A stretch of 58,001 nucleotides of DNA from Gnetum montanum (GCA_015680685.1 MNCI01003930.1:48306-106306); one strand, 5' to 3'. Counted from the first letter of the stretch, positions 23,746-35,311 are shown. Made by a program: numbers and translations. The notes: generated from the letters alone by a model not told the origin.

Positions 23746-25440
23746 TGTAGCCACCGAAAATGTCGATGGCTGGAATAGTTACGCCAAGGGGTCCACAACC
23801 AAAGTACAACCTTAACCCCTCCCCCATCTAAAGGGTCATCATTGGAGGGGGAAAATAGAGGTAGAGCACCTCAGATGGTCTTGTTGATCGAAGTGAGACT
23901 TACGGGATGTTTTGATGAACAAGTGTCAAGGTGTACATGGTATTTTTGGTGGTACCAAGGTTGACTAAGCCAAAGTGTAGTAGGGTTTTCTAGTATGAAA
24001 ACGATGATGCAAACATGCAAATGCATGCAAAATAGTGAAAAATTCAAGTGTGATCCTAAATGCCAAAGAAAATGCTTAAAAATTTTAAAGGAGTCCAAGA
24101 GAGGAAGAAGGACATCACCTCAAATAAGGGAGCATAGCAATTGCAAAAGAGAGGTGAGGAGGTACACAATGTACAGACGAGCACAATAGGCAGTGTAGTC
24201 ATAGTATCTAGGGTGTTTAGGCTATGAAATTGATGTCCACCATGAAGTCTGAGCATGTTGGGTTGGGTTCAGCAGTGTCTTACGAGCTGCCATGTGTTGT
24301 GGTGTGTGAAAGTGATGTTCCAAGGTTTTATTAAGGTGTCAAGGGTGTTCGGCTGCAAGGGTGCTAATGCCAAGATGCCAACTACTAAGTAGAAGTGCTT
24401 ACCAAATGCTTTAGAAGTGTCAATGCCTCTAAAATGCCAACCTCTAAATTGTGAAATGCTGGGGTATTTATAGGATTAGGATTGATATGAAGTGCAAATT
24501 GAGTGCCACGTGGCAAAGGGGGTAGTTGAGGCTATGCTGACCCCAACTACGCTCCCACTAGAGCAAAATGGTGCTACACTCTAGTGTGCTCCAATGGACT
24601 CTAAGAGACTACCAGAAGGTGACTACATTACCAAGACTACATGTGCTAGAGTTGAAAAGACTGCAATGTACCTGTAAACAGTGCAAAACAATGCAATTTG
24701 GAAGCTATGCTATGAGGCTACACTCTCCTCTCTTTCGAGTGAGATCAAGTGTAGGTACAATTTGGGACAAATGGAGGATGCAAAAGAAATGCAAATTGTT
24801 GATCCTGCTTACCAAAGAAATGCTGGAGCCGAGATGAAGGCCAGTGCTAAACTCTGGAAGTTTTTGGAGGCTACCTTGCATGGCTACACTAGGTACACTC
24901 TAGAGTGTAACCTAATAGTTAGGCAAATTTTGCAAAAATTGAGGTCTAATGTCGGCTACACTCTAGAGCATAGCAAGAAAAGTAAAAGTGTAGCACTAAC
25001 ACTTAGAAAAAATTGACAAAACTTGCAATCTTCATCTAGGCTACACTAGCTATGCTTTGAAGCGTAACAGGAGGGGTAGCTTCAAGAGTTAGAAAATCTC
25101 CCAAAATGCCTCTTTTCATGTTGAGCTAACTTAACAGCTTCTAGGTTGACACTTAGGCAAAACTGGCTATTGAAGTGCATGCTATGCTAGCTATGCTCTA
25201 GAGCATAGTAGGGAGAATAGGAGCGTAGCACAACACTTGGAAAAATTTTGCAACTATTGTCAACACTTAGAAAATTTTGCAAATATGGTTTTGTGCTACG
25301 TGCTACGCTGCTGACTATGCTCTAGAGCATAATCCCAACAGTGGAAGCATGGGTCAAACACTTAGAAAAAATTTGCCTTGTGTTGACACTTAGACAAATT
25401 TGCTGTTGAGATGCCATTACCCAAATTTGGTGGTGTTTCA
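23746..25440 (-). repeat. element E 5' LTR
   Basis: It runs from TGTAGCCACCG to TGGTGTTTCA (1695 bp). TATAAATA on the minus strand is at 24472-24465. The U3 contains CTAGAGCATAGC palindromes at about 24895, 24960, 25195 and 25320. It is diverged from LTR C, so the two are not a pair from one insertion. Confidence 0.75.
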
Positions 25441-25640
25441 ATATAATTTTGAATTGAGGCTTAGCATCAAATTCTGAGCATGGTATCAAGAGACTAGCTT
25501 ATATCTTAGCATAGAGAAAGTTGTAGAACTCCTCATTGATGACTACAAAGTTTGGGTTCTTGCCTCTTTGCCGAAGTGATTGTCTTTGCTTTATGACTGT
25601 GGGATCTTTCGAGTCATAGACATGAACTCCATCTTGGCCA
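25441..25640 (-). pseudogene. element F gag N-terminal fragment
   Basis: On the minus strand about 25575-25445 encodes LRQRGKNPNFVVINEEFYNF followed by LYAKI, matching VVLSHEQYNFVYAKI of element C gag and the N-terminal fragment of B. One stop follows YAKI. The rest of F is not present next to it, so the LTR of E interrupts or replaced it. Confidence 0.55.
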
Positions 25641-26043
25641 AAGACTATGTATGTAAGCTATAGTGGTAATATGGTTAATCAATGAAAAGACATTAGTTAA
25701 GTTCTCAACTAGTTTGTGAGTTAACAGTTTTAGGAGGCAAATGTGCTCCACTTACAAATGGCTTTGGCTCTGTGAAAACTACAACTATTGGTACAGTGAA
25801 GATTGCAATGGCAATGTTGTACACTATCGATAATTAATTAATTAATTTTTTTGAATTTTTGCAATTGCAGGTGGAGTGCAGGTGGCAGTGATAGTGTTAT
25901 ACACTATGCTGGTAAAAATACAAAATTAATTAATTTCAAATTTTTAAGATTTTGAACTACAAGAAGTAGAGGCTTTCACTGCAATTGGTTATTGGAAGAA
26001 ATTGGTATGACCAATGTCAAGGCAAGTTTCTAGTTTTTGCACT
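25641..26043. other. AT-rich DNA, nothing recognised
   Basis: No frame, LTR or primer motif was seen. It holds a short near-duplication ('gtgtacactat', 'gtgttatacactatgctgg') around 25815-25910 and a run of 'attaattaatt'. Confidence 0.4.
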
Positions 26044-26660
26044 AGGTTCACTCTACCCAACTTGCACTGGTAAATCTATGATGGTTTTGGCTTCGTGAAA
26101 AAAGATATGTTGGCTTTGGATGGCTGGAAAGATACGCTGTATTTTTCAGCAAGAAATACGTTGATTTCTTTAGCAAAAGTACGCTGGGTTTTTCAGCAAA
26201 GGTATGATGGTATAGAAAAAGTACGTTGGATTTTCCAGCATAACTACATTGGGTTGATAAATTGTTTTGTCTCTGCCAAAAATGTAGTGGTATTTTTTCC
26301 TATGAAAAAAAAGTGTCTGTGAGAAAGATGTTAAAGATATGATGAGTATCAAAATAAAAAAAAATACAGTCTGTGAGAAAGATGTTAAAGATATGATGAG
26401 TATCAAAAGATATGCTGGTGGTTCTTGGAAAGATATGTTGGACTTTTCCAAGAAATCCAGTAGAGAAATTTCATAGCAGAAAGTGGGCTCTAACTGGCAA
26501 TAATACGTTGGTTTTTGGGAATCCCAAAGGTATGGCCAAAAAATGTAGGTTCTTTGAAAAAATATGCTGGCTTTAGAAAAGTCCAGCAAGTGCTGTGAAA
26601 TTTTGGCAATACCCAAACTAACTACCGTAAGTACGCTGATCACAAATTTTAAGAGAATGG
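26044..26660. repeat. degenerate short repeats, core 'tacgytgg-ttttccagcaaa'
   Basis: A core of the form 'tacgctgggtttttcagcaa' recurs about a dozen times with drift (about 26105-26260 and 26410-26640). A related block is at 27670-27790. Many units hold GCTGG and CCAGC as short inverted halves. The minus strand is open for 157 codons (26643-26170), with repeated peptides such as ENPTYFF, KNPAYFC and QKPTYYC, so a lost repetitive coding origin is possible but unproven. Confidence 0.5.
26318..26403. repeat. tandem duplication, ~54-bp period
   Basis: 'gtctgtgagaaagatgttaa' with the following 'agatatgatgagtatcaaaa' occurs twice without visible change, separated by an A-rich spacer. The identity implies a recent event. 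Confidence 0.8.
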
Positions 26661-27210
26661 CTGGCTGTGTTGGTTTTCTTGGCCAAGTTTGAATGCAGAT
26701 TTGAAGGTTTTAATTTGTAAAAATTATTTTTGAAGAGGACAAAGTAGGATTAGGTGAAGAATTTTGGTCGAGGCCCTCTTTGTAGCATAGAAACTGTATG
26801 GCTTGAAAAATTCGGTGTTGAAAAACCAAAAATTCTAGGTAGAAAAAGTTTAACTTCAAATACCACAAGCCTCAAAAAAGGGATTCAAAGCATCATGAAG
26901 GATTTTGTTGATCACCCAAAGACTTAGAAATTGTAAGAAATTCTAAACAAATTGAAGGTAAAATGCAGATTTAAATAAGAGAAAATAAACTTGCATAAAC
27001 AAATGAACTACAAATTTCTTATTAAATATAATAAATAGTTGCAGATACAAAAGAGTTCAAGGATGTACAATTTTTGTGCTTAAAATGCATAGTAGATGCT
27101 TGCAGTCTTAGTGAAATTGGCAATGTGTCAAAGTGTTGCTCCAACAGCTCCTTGCTCTTCATCTAGTGTTGAATCTACTTGATGAATGTTGAAAAATAAT
27201 TACGATCACG
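26661..27210. other. AT-rich DNA, nothing recognised
   Basis: No coding frame, LTR edge or RNA gene was recognised. Confidence 0.4.
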
Positions 27211-27597
27211 TTGCACTTTTTGATGCTATGCAATTCTACGAGAGTCTCTATGCTCAGCCTAATGCAGATTTGCCAAAAAGTTTGTTCAATGTGTTCAGAT
27301 TTTGCTTTTATAGGTCATATGGTCACTAATTTGGAGCTGCAAATTTCATTCACAGTTGCTAACATATTGATGTAATTTCATGTTGCACTTTTTGATGCTA
27401 TGCAATTCTACGAGAGTCTCTATGCTCAGCCTAATGCAGATTTGCCAAAAAGTTTGTTCAATGTGTTCAGATTTGCTCAGCCTAATGCAGATTTGCCAAA
27501 AAGTTTGTTCAATGTGTTCAGATTTTGCTTTTATATGGTCACTAATTTGGAGCTGCAAATTTCTTTCACAGTTGCTAACATATTGATGTAATTTGTA
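27211..27597. repeat. 172-bp tandem duplication with a nested 51-bp duplication
   Basis: The unit starting 'ttgcactttttgatgctatg' at 27211 recurs at 27383. Inside the second unit 'gctcagcctaatgcagattt' and the rest of a 51-bp block occurs at 27424 and again at 27475. Differences between units are a few bases and one short indel. The plus frame from 27400 is open for 63 codons (QFYESLYAQPNADLPKSLFN, then AQPNADLPKSLFNVF repeated), because 51 is a multiple of three. I do not recognise a protein family. Confidence 0.8.
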
Positions 27598-28260
27598 GGT
27601 TTGGTAGGTCATCCATTCCAATGTATTTTCCTATTGATGGTAAATTTGATGCACAAAGGCCATCAAAAATACCTTGAGTGCTATAAAAAGTAAGTTGGCT
27701 TTGAAAAATATGTTGGCTTTCACAAAAGCTATGCTAGCCTTGGAAAGATACATTGGGCTCCATGAAAACCACACTGGCCTTGCTATGAAAATGAAAACCC
27801 AATAATTCTTATGGTGGTTCAAGGTGGTTCCAACATAGTTTTTTTTTTTTACCAACATAAAACCCATGAAAAATTCAAATGTGGCAATTCCCAAGGCATT
27901 GTCAGCCTTCCTAAGTCCAAATATATCCATGACATAACTTTTTCCACTTGGAAAATAAGTCTATAACAACTTATGAAACATTTTTAAACCTCAAATAGTT
28001 AAAGTATGCAAGATTGCAACCTATGAATTGCAAACCTCACATTTTACAATAAACTCCAGCCTCAAGTATAATGGTGAAGGTTACAAGTTACAACATGAAT
28101 TTTCTTAGTGGTGTTTCATTATTAGTATTTTAATTGTTTTAATTTAGTTTATTTTATTTAAAAAAACATGTGTTCTACCTAGTTAAGCTATATATTTTGA
28201 TATTTACCTTTCTAGAGTATATTGGGTATTTAGATTTATTTTATTTTTAGCATATATGGA
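27598..28260. other. AT-rich DNA with more 'gttggcttt' units
   Basis: 27670-27790 repeats the style of 26044-26660 ('aatatgttggctttcacaaa', 'gatacattgggctcc'). On the minus strand it reads LSKASIAFVKANIFFKANLL. The rest shows nothing recognisable. Confidence 0.4.
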
Positions 28261-29000
28261 CTAAACCTCTTTGTTGGAGTTTTAAGTAAGTAGATATCAA
28301 GTACTAAATGGTTCATTGACAGATGGAATTCTACATCAAGCATGTGGTATGCTTCATTCACTATGTGTTTTACATGTTTTTGTGTTTTTTTATTAATTAT
28401 CTATTTAGTATTTTATTTTTAGAGTGGTAGCATCTGAATAATACCCTAGTTAGTTATGTTTGGGTTTGTACCTTGAACCTTTGTTAGTATTTGAAGATGA
28501 TATAACTATTATGTAGTACCTAAGGTATCCTAGTAGTCAAAAGCTGGGATATAGAACTTTTTGAAAAATATTATTTATTTTAGGTTTAGAAAATTAAATT
28601 TGATTGTATTTTAATTTTAATTTTAGCCTATCATGAGAGCATCAAATTAGATTGACCCTAATATGTCCCATTGCATATAAATACCTTGCAATCCTTTAAT
28701 TAAAAATCATTCATTTGCTTCACCAACATCTAGGAGGAGAGAGAAATCTTGCTAAATTAGAGAGTAGCATCATGTAGTCAACACGACTAATTAGATCTAT
28801 GTAACTATTCCCATTCTAGGGTCCATTTTAAATCTTTCCTAGATTCAATCTTGAACCTTTGCAACTACCTAGAATTTTGAATTGATTTTAGGAGTTATAA
28901 ATACATGAGCATTTGTTGTAAATGCTTAGGAGATCTTAATTACATGAGGATTTTTATAATCGGTGCTATCAATCCAGTAGAAAAGTTTTTTATAAGGTTC
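28261..29000 (+). other. AT-rich stretch with a promoter-like TATA box
   Basis: TATAAATA is at 28676-28683. A TGTTGGAG motif at 28271 resembles the start of many Copia LTRs, and 28945-28990 could hold a decayed LTR end, but I see no convincing CA end plus primer site. It may be a solo LTR or simple AT-rich DNA. Confidence 0.25.
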
Positions 29001-30028
29001 TTCCTTTTTGGTTTTAGAATATTTTGTTATGTACACATTCAATTTATTTTGTTTAAAAACTATTAAAAGAATACTTAGGGCTTATTGAGGATCATAGAAC
29101 TTAGAAAAGATGGATGAATAGGTTTTCCAATTAAAATCAATTAGCTCAAAAACTACATCCAAAAAAATGTGGTTCCCCAACTTGGGTACACACCTATAGA
29201 TTTTGTTTCTCTCAAAAATGTAGTTTGAAGAATGCCACACCCTGTACAACTCAAAGCTCCGCTCTTGAGTAATTCAACATCACAAGTCAACTCAACTTGG
29301 CTAGGTCCCAATAAGCTTAGAATGTAGTTTCAAGGATCCCACAACCATTAAGCTTAGAATGTAGTTTCAAGGATCCCACAACCATTACAAATTGAGCTTC
29401 ACTTTGAAGTGTTGCGATGCTACACCAACCACTCAATCCCAGTGAAATCCCAAAAACAATGCCTTCTCTTGCAAGAAGCACATCAACCCCAATGGGACAA
29501 GAAGAAAGAAAAAAATAAATTGCAAGGAAAGGATGCACCTAATTTTTTAATCCTTGTACTTTGAAGCATAGTACAATATAATCACTACAATATAAGCATA
29601 GTATAGTACAATTGTTGGTCATTTTATCCATTCCATGGAGCAATAGTTTATGCCTAAAAAGGAGTTGTGCTTGAAAATTTTTATTTACACCAATGTGTTT
29701 TAAAAAAGTTCATTGGATTAAAATGATTGAATAGGTAATGGTAGAAAGATTGAGTTATTTGCAAAGCTTCATAAAATCCATCCAAGATAGATCTCTCTAA
29801 GTAATTGGTTGAATGGAGTCAGATCAGTGAAATGGAATTTTCAAAGCATAACACAAAGCAACTTTCTTAAAATGTTAAGATTCAATCATCCTCTTCATCT
29901 AATCACTCTTATTAAAACTATGAGTAGCATTAAAACTATGAGTAGCAAAGGATTGTCAGCAACGGCTATTACAGTCTCTACATTGTAGATTTTATTTTTT
30001 GAAAACAAGAATTACGTACAGAAGGAGA
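29001..30028. other. lower-copy AT-rich DNA with small tandem duplications
   Basis: 29314-29387 is a 37-bp unit repeated exactly twice ('agcttagaatgtagtttcaa' start). 29922-29958 holds an 18-bp direct repeat ('aaaactatgagtagc'). No gene was seen. Confidence 0.5.
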
Positions 30029-30350
30029 GAAGCAAAATAGGCATGATATATATGGTAACATATATAGGATGAACTGCATGTGTAAGCATTTGAAAAATCA
30101 AAAAGAGAAAGAGGCAAAGGTCGAATCAAAGATGGAGGCCGTTATGACTGACATCTGTGAAACATCGTTAAATGGATAAGATTTTTGACTTGTTCTGAAT
30201 GTGGCCAGCAATCATAAGGTTAAAAACAATGATAAAATGAGTTTGTTACCTCAATAGAATGCAAGTTGAGAATGCAAGTAAAATAAACGGTCACAAGGGT
30301 TCAATATGTTGATTTCTCACAAAATCTTGGGAGAATAATTCCCATACCAT
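30029..30350. repeat. copy 1 of a ~330-bp dispersed segment
   Basis: It matches 45950-46304 along its length. Shared anchors are 'tgtgtaagcatttgaaaaat', 'catcgttaaatg', 'acaatgataaaatgag' and 'ttgatttctcacaaaat'. No terminal repeats are obvious. Function unknown. Confidence 0.75.
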
Positions 30351-30895
30351 TAATTGAACTTCCTTACTTTGTGGAAGTTAATTTCTCCGGGTTTATTCTC
30401 TGCACTGAGATTCTAAAATTTAAAAAAGAAAAAAATATATATATCTTCCTACGGAACCCATCCTGATGACAGAACCAAGAATTGTGGAAAAGATTATGCC
30501 TGCTGAATCTTCTTCAAAGAAATAGCAGACTTGGATCAAATTCACAACACTGAGACCCTGTGATTGTATTTTTCTGATGGAATCAAGTCTTCAAATCGAA
30601 CAGCTCAAGCATAGGCGTCAAACATGGCATTGCACGTTACCATACATAACATTTGATCAAACACATATCATGCATCTTCCATGTTACCACATTTTGGCAG
30701 TAAAATCGATCAATCCCATTGCTACACACAAAACGGTTTTTCATTGGATGTAAGCTAAACGCAGAGATTGATGATTTCAACAATATAGTTTTCTTTTACA
30801 AAAGGAGAAAAGTGGGGTACTAGAAGAAGGGCAGATTCCACTCAAGTTCGAAATTCCGTTTACAAAGCAGCGAGCAAGTGGTAAGCACACCAGCG
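30351..30895. other. lower-copy DNA downstream of the minus-strand gene fragment
   Basis: Base composition is more balanced than in the retroelements and no repeats were noticed. It could be the 3' untranslated region and flank of the fragment at 30896-31349. Confidence 0.35.
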
Positions 30896-31349
30896 TCATA
30901 CATAAGAATCAACACAGGCTGGGCAGCACACGCATCTCCAGACTTCATTGTTGTAGGCACCGGAAATGGCTACAACAACCTTAGTGTTAAAGGCCTTTGA
31001 GAAGTGGAAATCGCTGGAGGAAACACCATCATTCTAATTTTAAAGAAAAAAGAAAAACCCTCAATGATTCTTGTAACGCGTGATTACAAGGACAGCAAGA
31101 ATAAACAACATTATATATAGATATGAATACAGCTCCTGGTAAGACGCAGTTTTATTCCCGGGTGTTGCAGAAATTGTCATCGTAAAAATTCTAGAGGAGG
31201 CTCTGCAGTAAGGCAGCATTTGAAAATTCACAGGTTCCTACCCTTGGGGATGCCCAAAAAGAGATGCACTGGTATACCAGGCAGTTGGCCGTGATTGCTT
31301 TTAGTTTAATTACGGAGTGGGGATTGTAATAGAACCCGGCCGCTAGATT
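30896..31349 (-). pseudogene. possible two-exon 3' end of a gene, unidentified
   Basis: On the minus strand, 31349-31242 is open (NLAAGFYYNPHSVIKLKAIT, then CLVYQCISFW) and ends at a donor AAGG|GTAGGA. A 208-bp intron runs to a pyrimidine-rich tract and TTAG at 31034. The second block (31033-30896) continues in phase: NDGVSSSDFHFSKAFNTKVV to RCVCCPACVDSYV and a TGA stop. The phase match, splice signals and Cys-rich end argue for a real gene end. The first peptide recalls the 'AAG-YLNP' region of hAT-type transposases only weakly. No upstream exon was established; a TGA precedes the first block. It may be a gene fragment, not an active gene. Confidence 0.35.
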
Positions 31350-31496
31350 TCATCGTGGCATCCTGCAAGTTGATGCAGGTGTTACTTTGAGGGCATCGAC
31401 AAATGTTGAATTGCTACCTACATCAACCGCTTATCTCCAGGTTTTGAAGGTTATCGCTCATACATGGACGCTTCACAATGCCTTGATAGTTTAGGT

Positions 31497-33096
31497 TGTT
31501 AGATTAAGACGGGAAATATGCCTACCTTATTCTTGATATTTGATAAATCAATCACGTGGCATCGGTATCATTAATTTGCTAAAACTCATTCTTTTACTTT
31601 AACACCTTTTCCTTTTATTCACTTCAAAAGGGGATATTTTTATTCACGGAGAAAGGAGACTCGGGGGATATTTGTATAACATCATGTATGAAGAAGACAT
31701 TTGGCTATTTCTCCTATTATTTCTATGGAAACTACAACGCCCTATGTTAGTTACAATATTTTTAGCTAATTTTAATTTCTCAACAAGACACTTGCCAACT
31801 ATGGCATGTAATTCTCTAATTTTTGTAACTTTCTATGGTAATCTCCATAATATTTGTTACTAAGAAAACACTTGGCAACCATAGCTCAAGTTTTTGATAA
31901 CTTCCTATGAAAGTTATAAATTCTAGGGTGGTTATGAATTAATACCCCTAGATATTTGTAATACCGTTAACTTCTCATGATTATTGTAACTACCCTAAGT
32001 TTACTATAAAAGGATCTTCAAAAGTAGAATGAAGGAGAGAATTTTGGAAAAAAGACAATTAAAGATTATTTGTAAGATGGCTTGCTAAAAAATTAATTTA
32101 GTTGCTTGGTTTTAATCCTATGAGTTCATTACTTCCCATTTGGGATTTTAGCTAAGTTGCTTTTATAGCTTTGGTTTTGCGCAATATTAGACTCCTATTA
32201 AGGTTTGCCATAAAAGAGCATTGTTGAAAAGCCTCTAGAGCAATTTATAGTAATATCTTAATGAAATCACCTGTTTTGAGCATAGAGAATCTAGGAAAAT
32301 CTTTGGTATTTTGAGATGACTAAAATAGTTTCACTGTTTTAATGTGTATTGCCTTGGTATTTCAATCCTGAAATTGTTAAATTTATTAAAGGCTTTGTTG
32401 AACGCAATTCTTGACAACTATTAACTAGCCAAAATAGACACTCGTACTTTGTCGTTTATGCAACATTTTTTGTAGTATAATAAGATTTTCTTTTATGAAA
32501 TTGCTTGTTGAGCTCAAAGGGTTTGGACAATTCATACTTAGATTGAATTGGAATAGCTTTATTGCGAACTGTTTCCTCATGTCAATTTATCTTGCTTAAA
32601 TGTTTAAGATTTCACACAAATCTACTTCCTTTTCTTTCTATTTTTAAGTCCATTAAATCTTGTGCTATTTTTAGTTTTCTTATGGAATTTTCTCTCTAGG
32701 GGAAATTAGGAGTAGATTGGTGGAATTGTTCTCAAATGTTTTTGTGAAATTTTATTTGTTACAAGTAACATACTATAGGGACTATATAGACTAAGTGATT
32801 GAACAAAATAGGAATCTTCAACAACTCATAGTATTTGACAAAGTTGAATTTTTTTCATGATAGCCAATTAAAGTTTCATACACAACCCAACCATTTCAAC
32901 ATTCACAATAGCAAACACATACTCACGATTAGTTTGTTTCATAACTATTTAGCTATTTGGAGGTATTTGGGCCTTGGTGTTGCCAAAGACTAGTAAGCAC
33001 CTAAACCCTATTTGAAGAACACCTTCATTTTCCATCATCTCAAAGGTTACAAGACCCAAAGTCCCCACAACATTGGTAGTCCCAAATGATCACCAA
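31497..33096 (+). repeat. element G 5' LTR (borders approximate)
   Basis: AT-rich, with TATAAAAGG at 32005-32013. It is followed by PBS-like motifs from 33106. The 5' border is placed at a TGTTAGATTAAG motif by judgement, because the matching 3' LTR is absent: element D cuts G before its end. No coding sequence was seen. The 3' border is blurred by the tandem repeat at 33060-33270. Confidence 0.45.
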
Positions 33097-33270
33097 TAGT
33101 TCTTTTGGTGCTAGAGGGATGGCAATTTGTCATCTCAGTTCATAAGCCTAATAGTCCTAGCACAACAACATTTCTTTTGGTGCTAGAAGCAACAGTTGAA
33201 AATTTGTCCTCTACATTCTTAAGCCTAATAGTCCTAGCACACCAACGATTCTTTGTTATTAGTAGGGCTT
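33060..33270 (+). repeat. three tandem ~72-bp copies of the LTR end/PBS junction of element G
   Basis: Units end in 'ttcttttggtgctagaggga' (33101 onwards), 'ttcttttggtgctagaagca' (33173 onwards) and a diverged 'ttctttgttattagtagggc' (33249 onwards). Each is preceded by a 'cctaatagtcctagcaca'-type stretch. The first PBS-like motif TGGTGCTAGAGGGATGGC (33106-33123) has three differences from that of element A. Confidence 0.6.
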
Positions 33271-33502
33271 AAAAATTAGATACCATTTTAGGTTCATGAC
33301 CAAACAGACTAATAGTTTGGAAGATTTCCAAGATTCCAAAAAAATTCTTAATTTTAAGACTAATTATTGGTCAAAAAAAGAATAGAAGAAGGTTCTTGAT
33401 TTTGAAACAAGTAGTGAAATAAAGATCGGAAGGATAAGAAGATCACCCCTTCTGTCTAGTTTATTAGTCTATAAGAGAAAACCAAAGATATATAAGAGTT
33501 CA

Positions 33503-34565
33503 ATGATCAAAAGAAAATATAATGGGATGGAAAATCCTTGGCAAAGAGTTACACCATTAGAATTTTCAAATTACAATGATATTCCTAAGGTAGTTTACAA
33601 ATATTTGCCAAAACCTTTTATTCTTAGAAAAGCTTACTTGGCTAAAGAATATATCCACTTATTTGAGTTAGCTTTAGCTCATGTGAATATTCATCATCAA
33701 GACCAAGCTTGTAGGTTGTTTGTAGCAAATTTAAAGGATATGGCTTAGATTTGGTATTCAAACTTTCCAAGCAACAGTCTCGCAAGTTGGGATGATATGA
33801 AATGTCTTTTCTTGGCCTAGTTTGGCAATTAATTAGATCAACAACAACTATATTATGGGCTGGTACAAGCTAATTAATAAGTCAAAGAGTCAATTAGAGA
33901 TTTCAACATTAAATTTCAACAAATTTGTGGGTTCTTTCAAAGACAATATAGACCATCAAATGAAGTGCTTAGAGATACTTATCTTAGGGTAGTGAATTCC
34001 AATATTTCAATTTGATTAAGGAGAACTCCAAACTTGATAACATTGAATGACTACTTTAGTGAAGTTATACAGTTAGAACAACAGTTTAAAAAACAGTTTA
34101 AATTAAATCATGAAAAGATTATCACAACTCAAAAAAAGAGAAGAGAAAATGATGATTCCTGTGCAAGAATTTGCTCAACTTGAAGCATTACCAAGACCAT
34201 CTTGTATTAAGATAGAACAAGAGTTTGAAAGTAGAGAATCTAAAAAAGTGCAATTAATGAAAGACTTGTCCAACAAAATAGTGAAACTAGAAAAAGCCTT
34301 GACAAAGCTTAAAATCAAGGAAGAAAAGAAAAATACAAAATATAAGCATCAAGATACTAAGTTAGTAGCAGATGAGGATGAAAATGATCTTGCTATGTTG
34401 AACTTATTCAATATTAAATCAAATAATGAATTATCTAGTGTTCATTATGCAAGTAAATCTTCTAATAATGGATCTAGTGATACCTCTTTCCTATCAAGTT
34501 CAAAAGAAGATATGTCATTAGATGAGGAGTGTAATAACAATGAAGAAAATGGATATAATCTATAA
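33503..34565 (+). pseudogene. element G gag, broken
   Basis: 33503-33748 is open with a capsid-type segment (EYIHLFELALAHVNIHHQDQ, then ACRLFVANL). It continues past stops with IWYSNFPSNSLASWDDMKCL and LVQAN..ESIRDFNIKFQQ, typical of the retrotransposon gag domain. 34110-34565 is a 151-codon open piece with a Lys/Glu-rich, coiled-coil-like region (SNKIVKLEKALTKLKIKEE) and an acidic, Ser-rich end. Stops are mainly TAG/TAA at expected Gln codons. It belongs to a lineage different from the A-D family. Confidence 0.7.
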
Positions 34566-34679
34566 TCAAAAGAAAGGTTAACTACTTCTAGGCCTCCAAA
34601 TGTCATTTCTAATCCATCTACTAAGAGAAAGGTTTTTGAACCAAGTACTTAAAATAAAACTTCTAATAAATGGATAAAG

Positions 34680-35311
34680 AAACCAAGATTTTATGGAGAT
34701 GGAGAATATGATCTAGTTGAAGACCTAAAACATGTCAAAGCTAATATTAATATATATCAATTGTTATAAATAGGAGATCAAAGAAAAAAGGCTTTAGAGT
34801 TTATTAAAGGTAAAAGGAGAGTTGGAGATATTGATAAGATAACATAAGCTAGCTATGATTGTACTCCTAATAAAGAAGCTCCTTCTTTCCTTTTGACAAT
34901 GAAGTTAAAGGATAAATGTCTTCATAACTGTTTGGTTGATTTTGAAGCTACATCATGCCATTGTCTATATACAAAAAACTTAGTTTAACTCTTGAACAAT
35001 CCCATAAAAATATTGTTCAAGTAGACAAAACTAGAGTGAAGATTGTGGATCAATTACCCAATGTTCTATTAAAAATTGCTTCTAAACCCTGTATAAAAAG
35101 TAGAGTGACTATTCAAGTAGTAGACATCCTAGATTCACATAGTCTTTTGTTGAGTACAAGTTGGAGTAAAATTTTCCGTGGTTACATATCAACAGATTAT
35201 TCTCATATGTGGATACCTTGGAAAGGTGAGCCAAATAAAATATACATATACAATGAACCTTTGATGATTGAAAATGTTGATGAAATGTGCTCTTTTGAAT
35301 CCAAAATTTGA
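34680..35311 (+). pseudogene. element G aspartic protease, broken
   Basis: The active-site region reads CLVDFEATS, where this family normally has LVDSGATS: the Asp is kept, Ser-Gly is lost, and a small deletion shifts frame just after it. The 118-codon open piece 34955-35311 follows with MPLSIYKKLSLTLEQSHKN, VKIVDQLPNVLLKIASKP, LLLSTSWSKIFRGYIST and SHMWIPWKGEPNKI, a conserved pattern of plant Gypsy proteases. It cannot be functional. Confidence 0.75.

Noticed and set aside
28271-28990. A solo Copia LTR
   Set aside because: Only a TGTTGGAG start and a TATA box fit; no clear CA end, primer site or duplication was found, so it is listed only as promoter-like.
31191-31349. hAT transposase C-terminal domain
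   Set aside because: The likeness is limited to AAGFYYNP; the rest does not follow the family and the joined exon reads on into a Cys-rich end.
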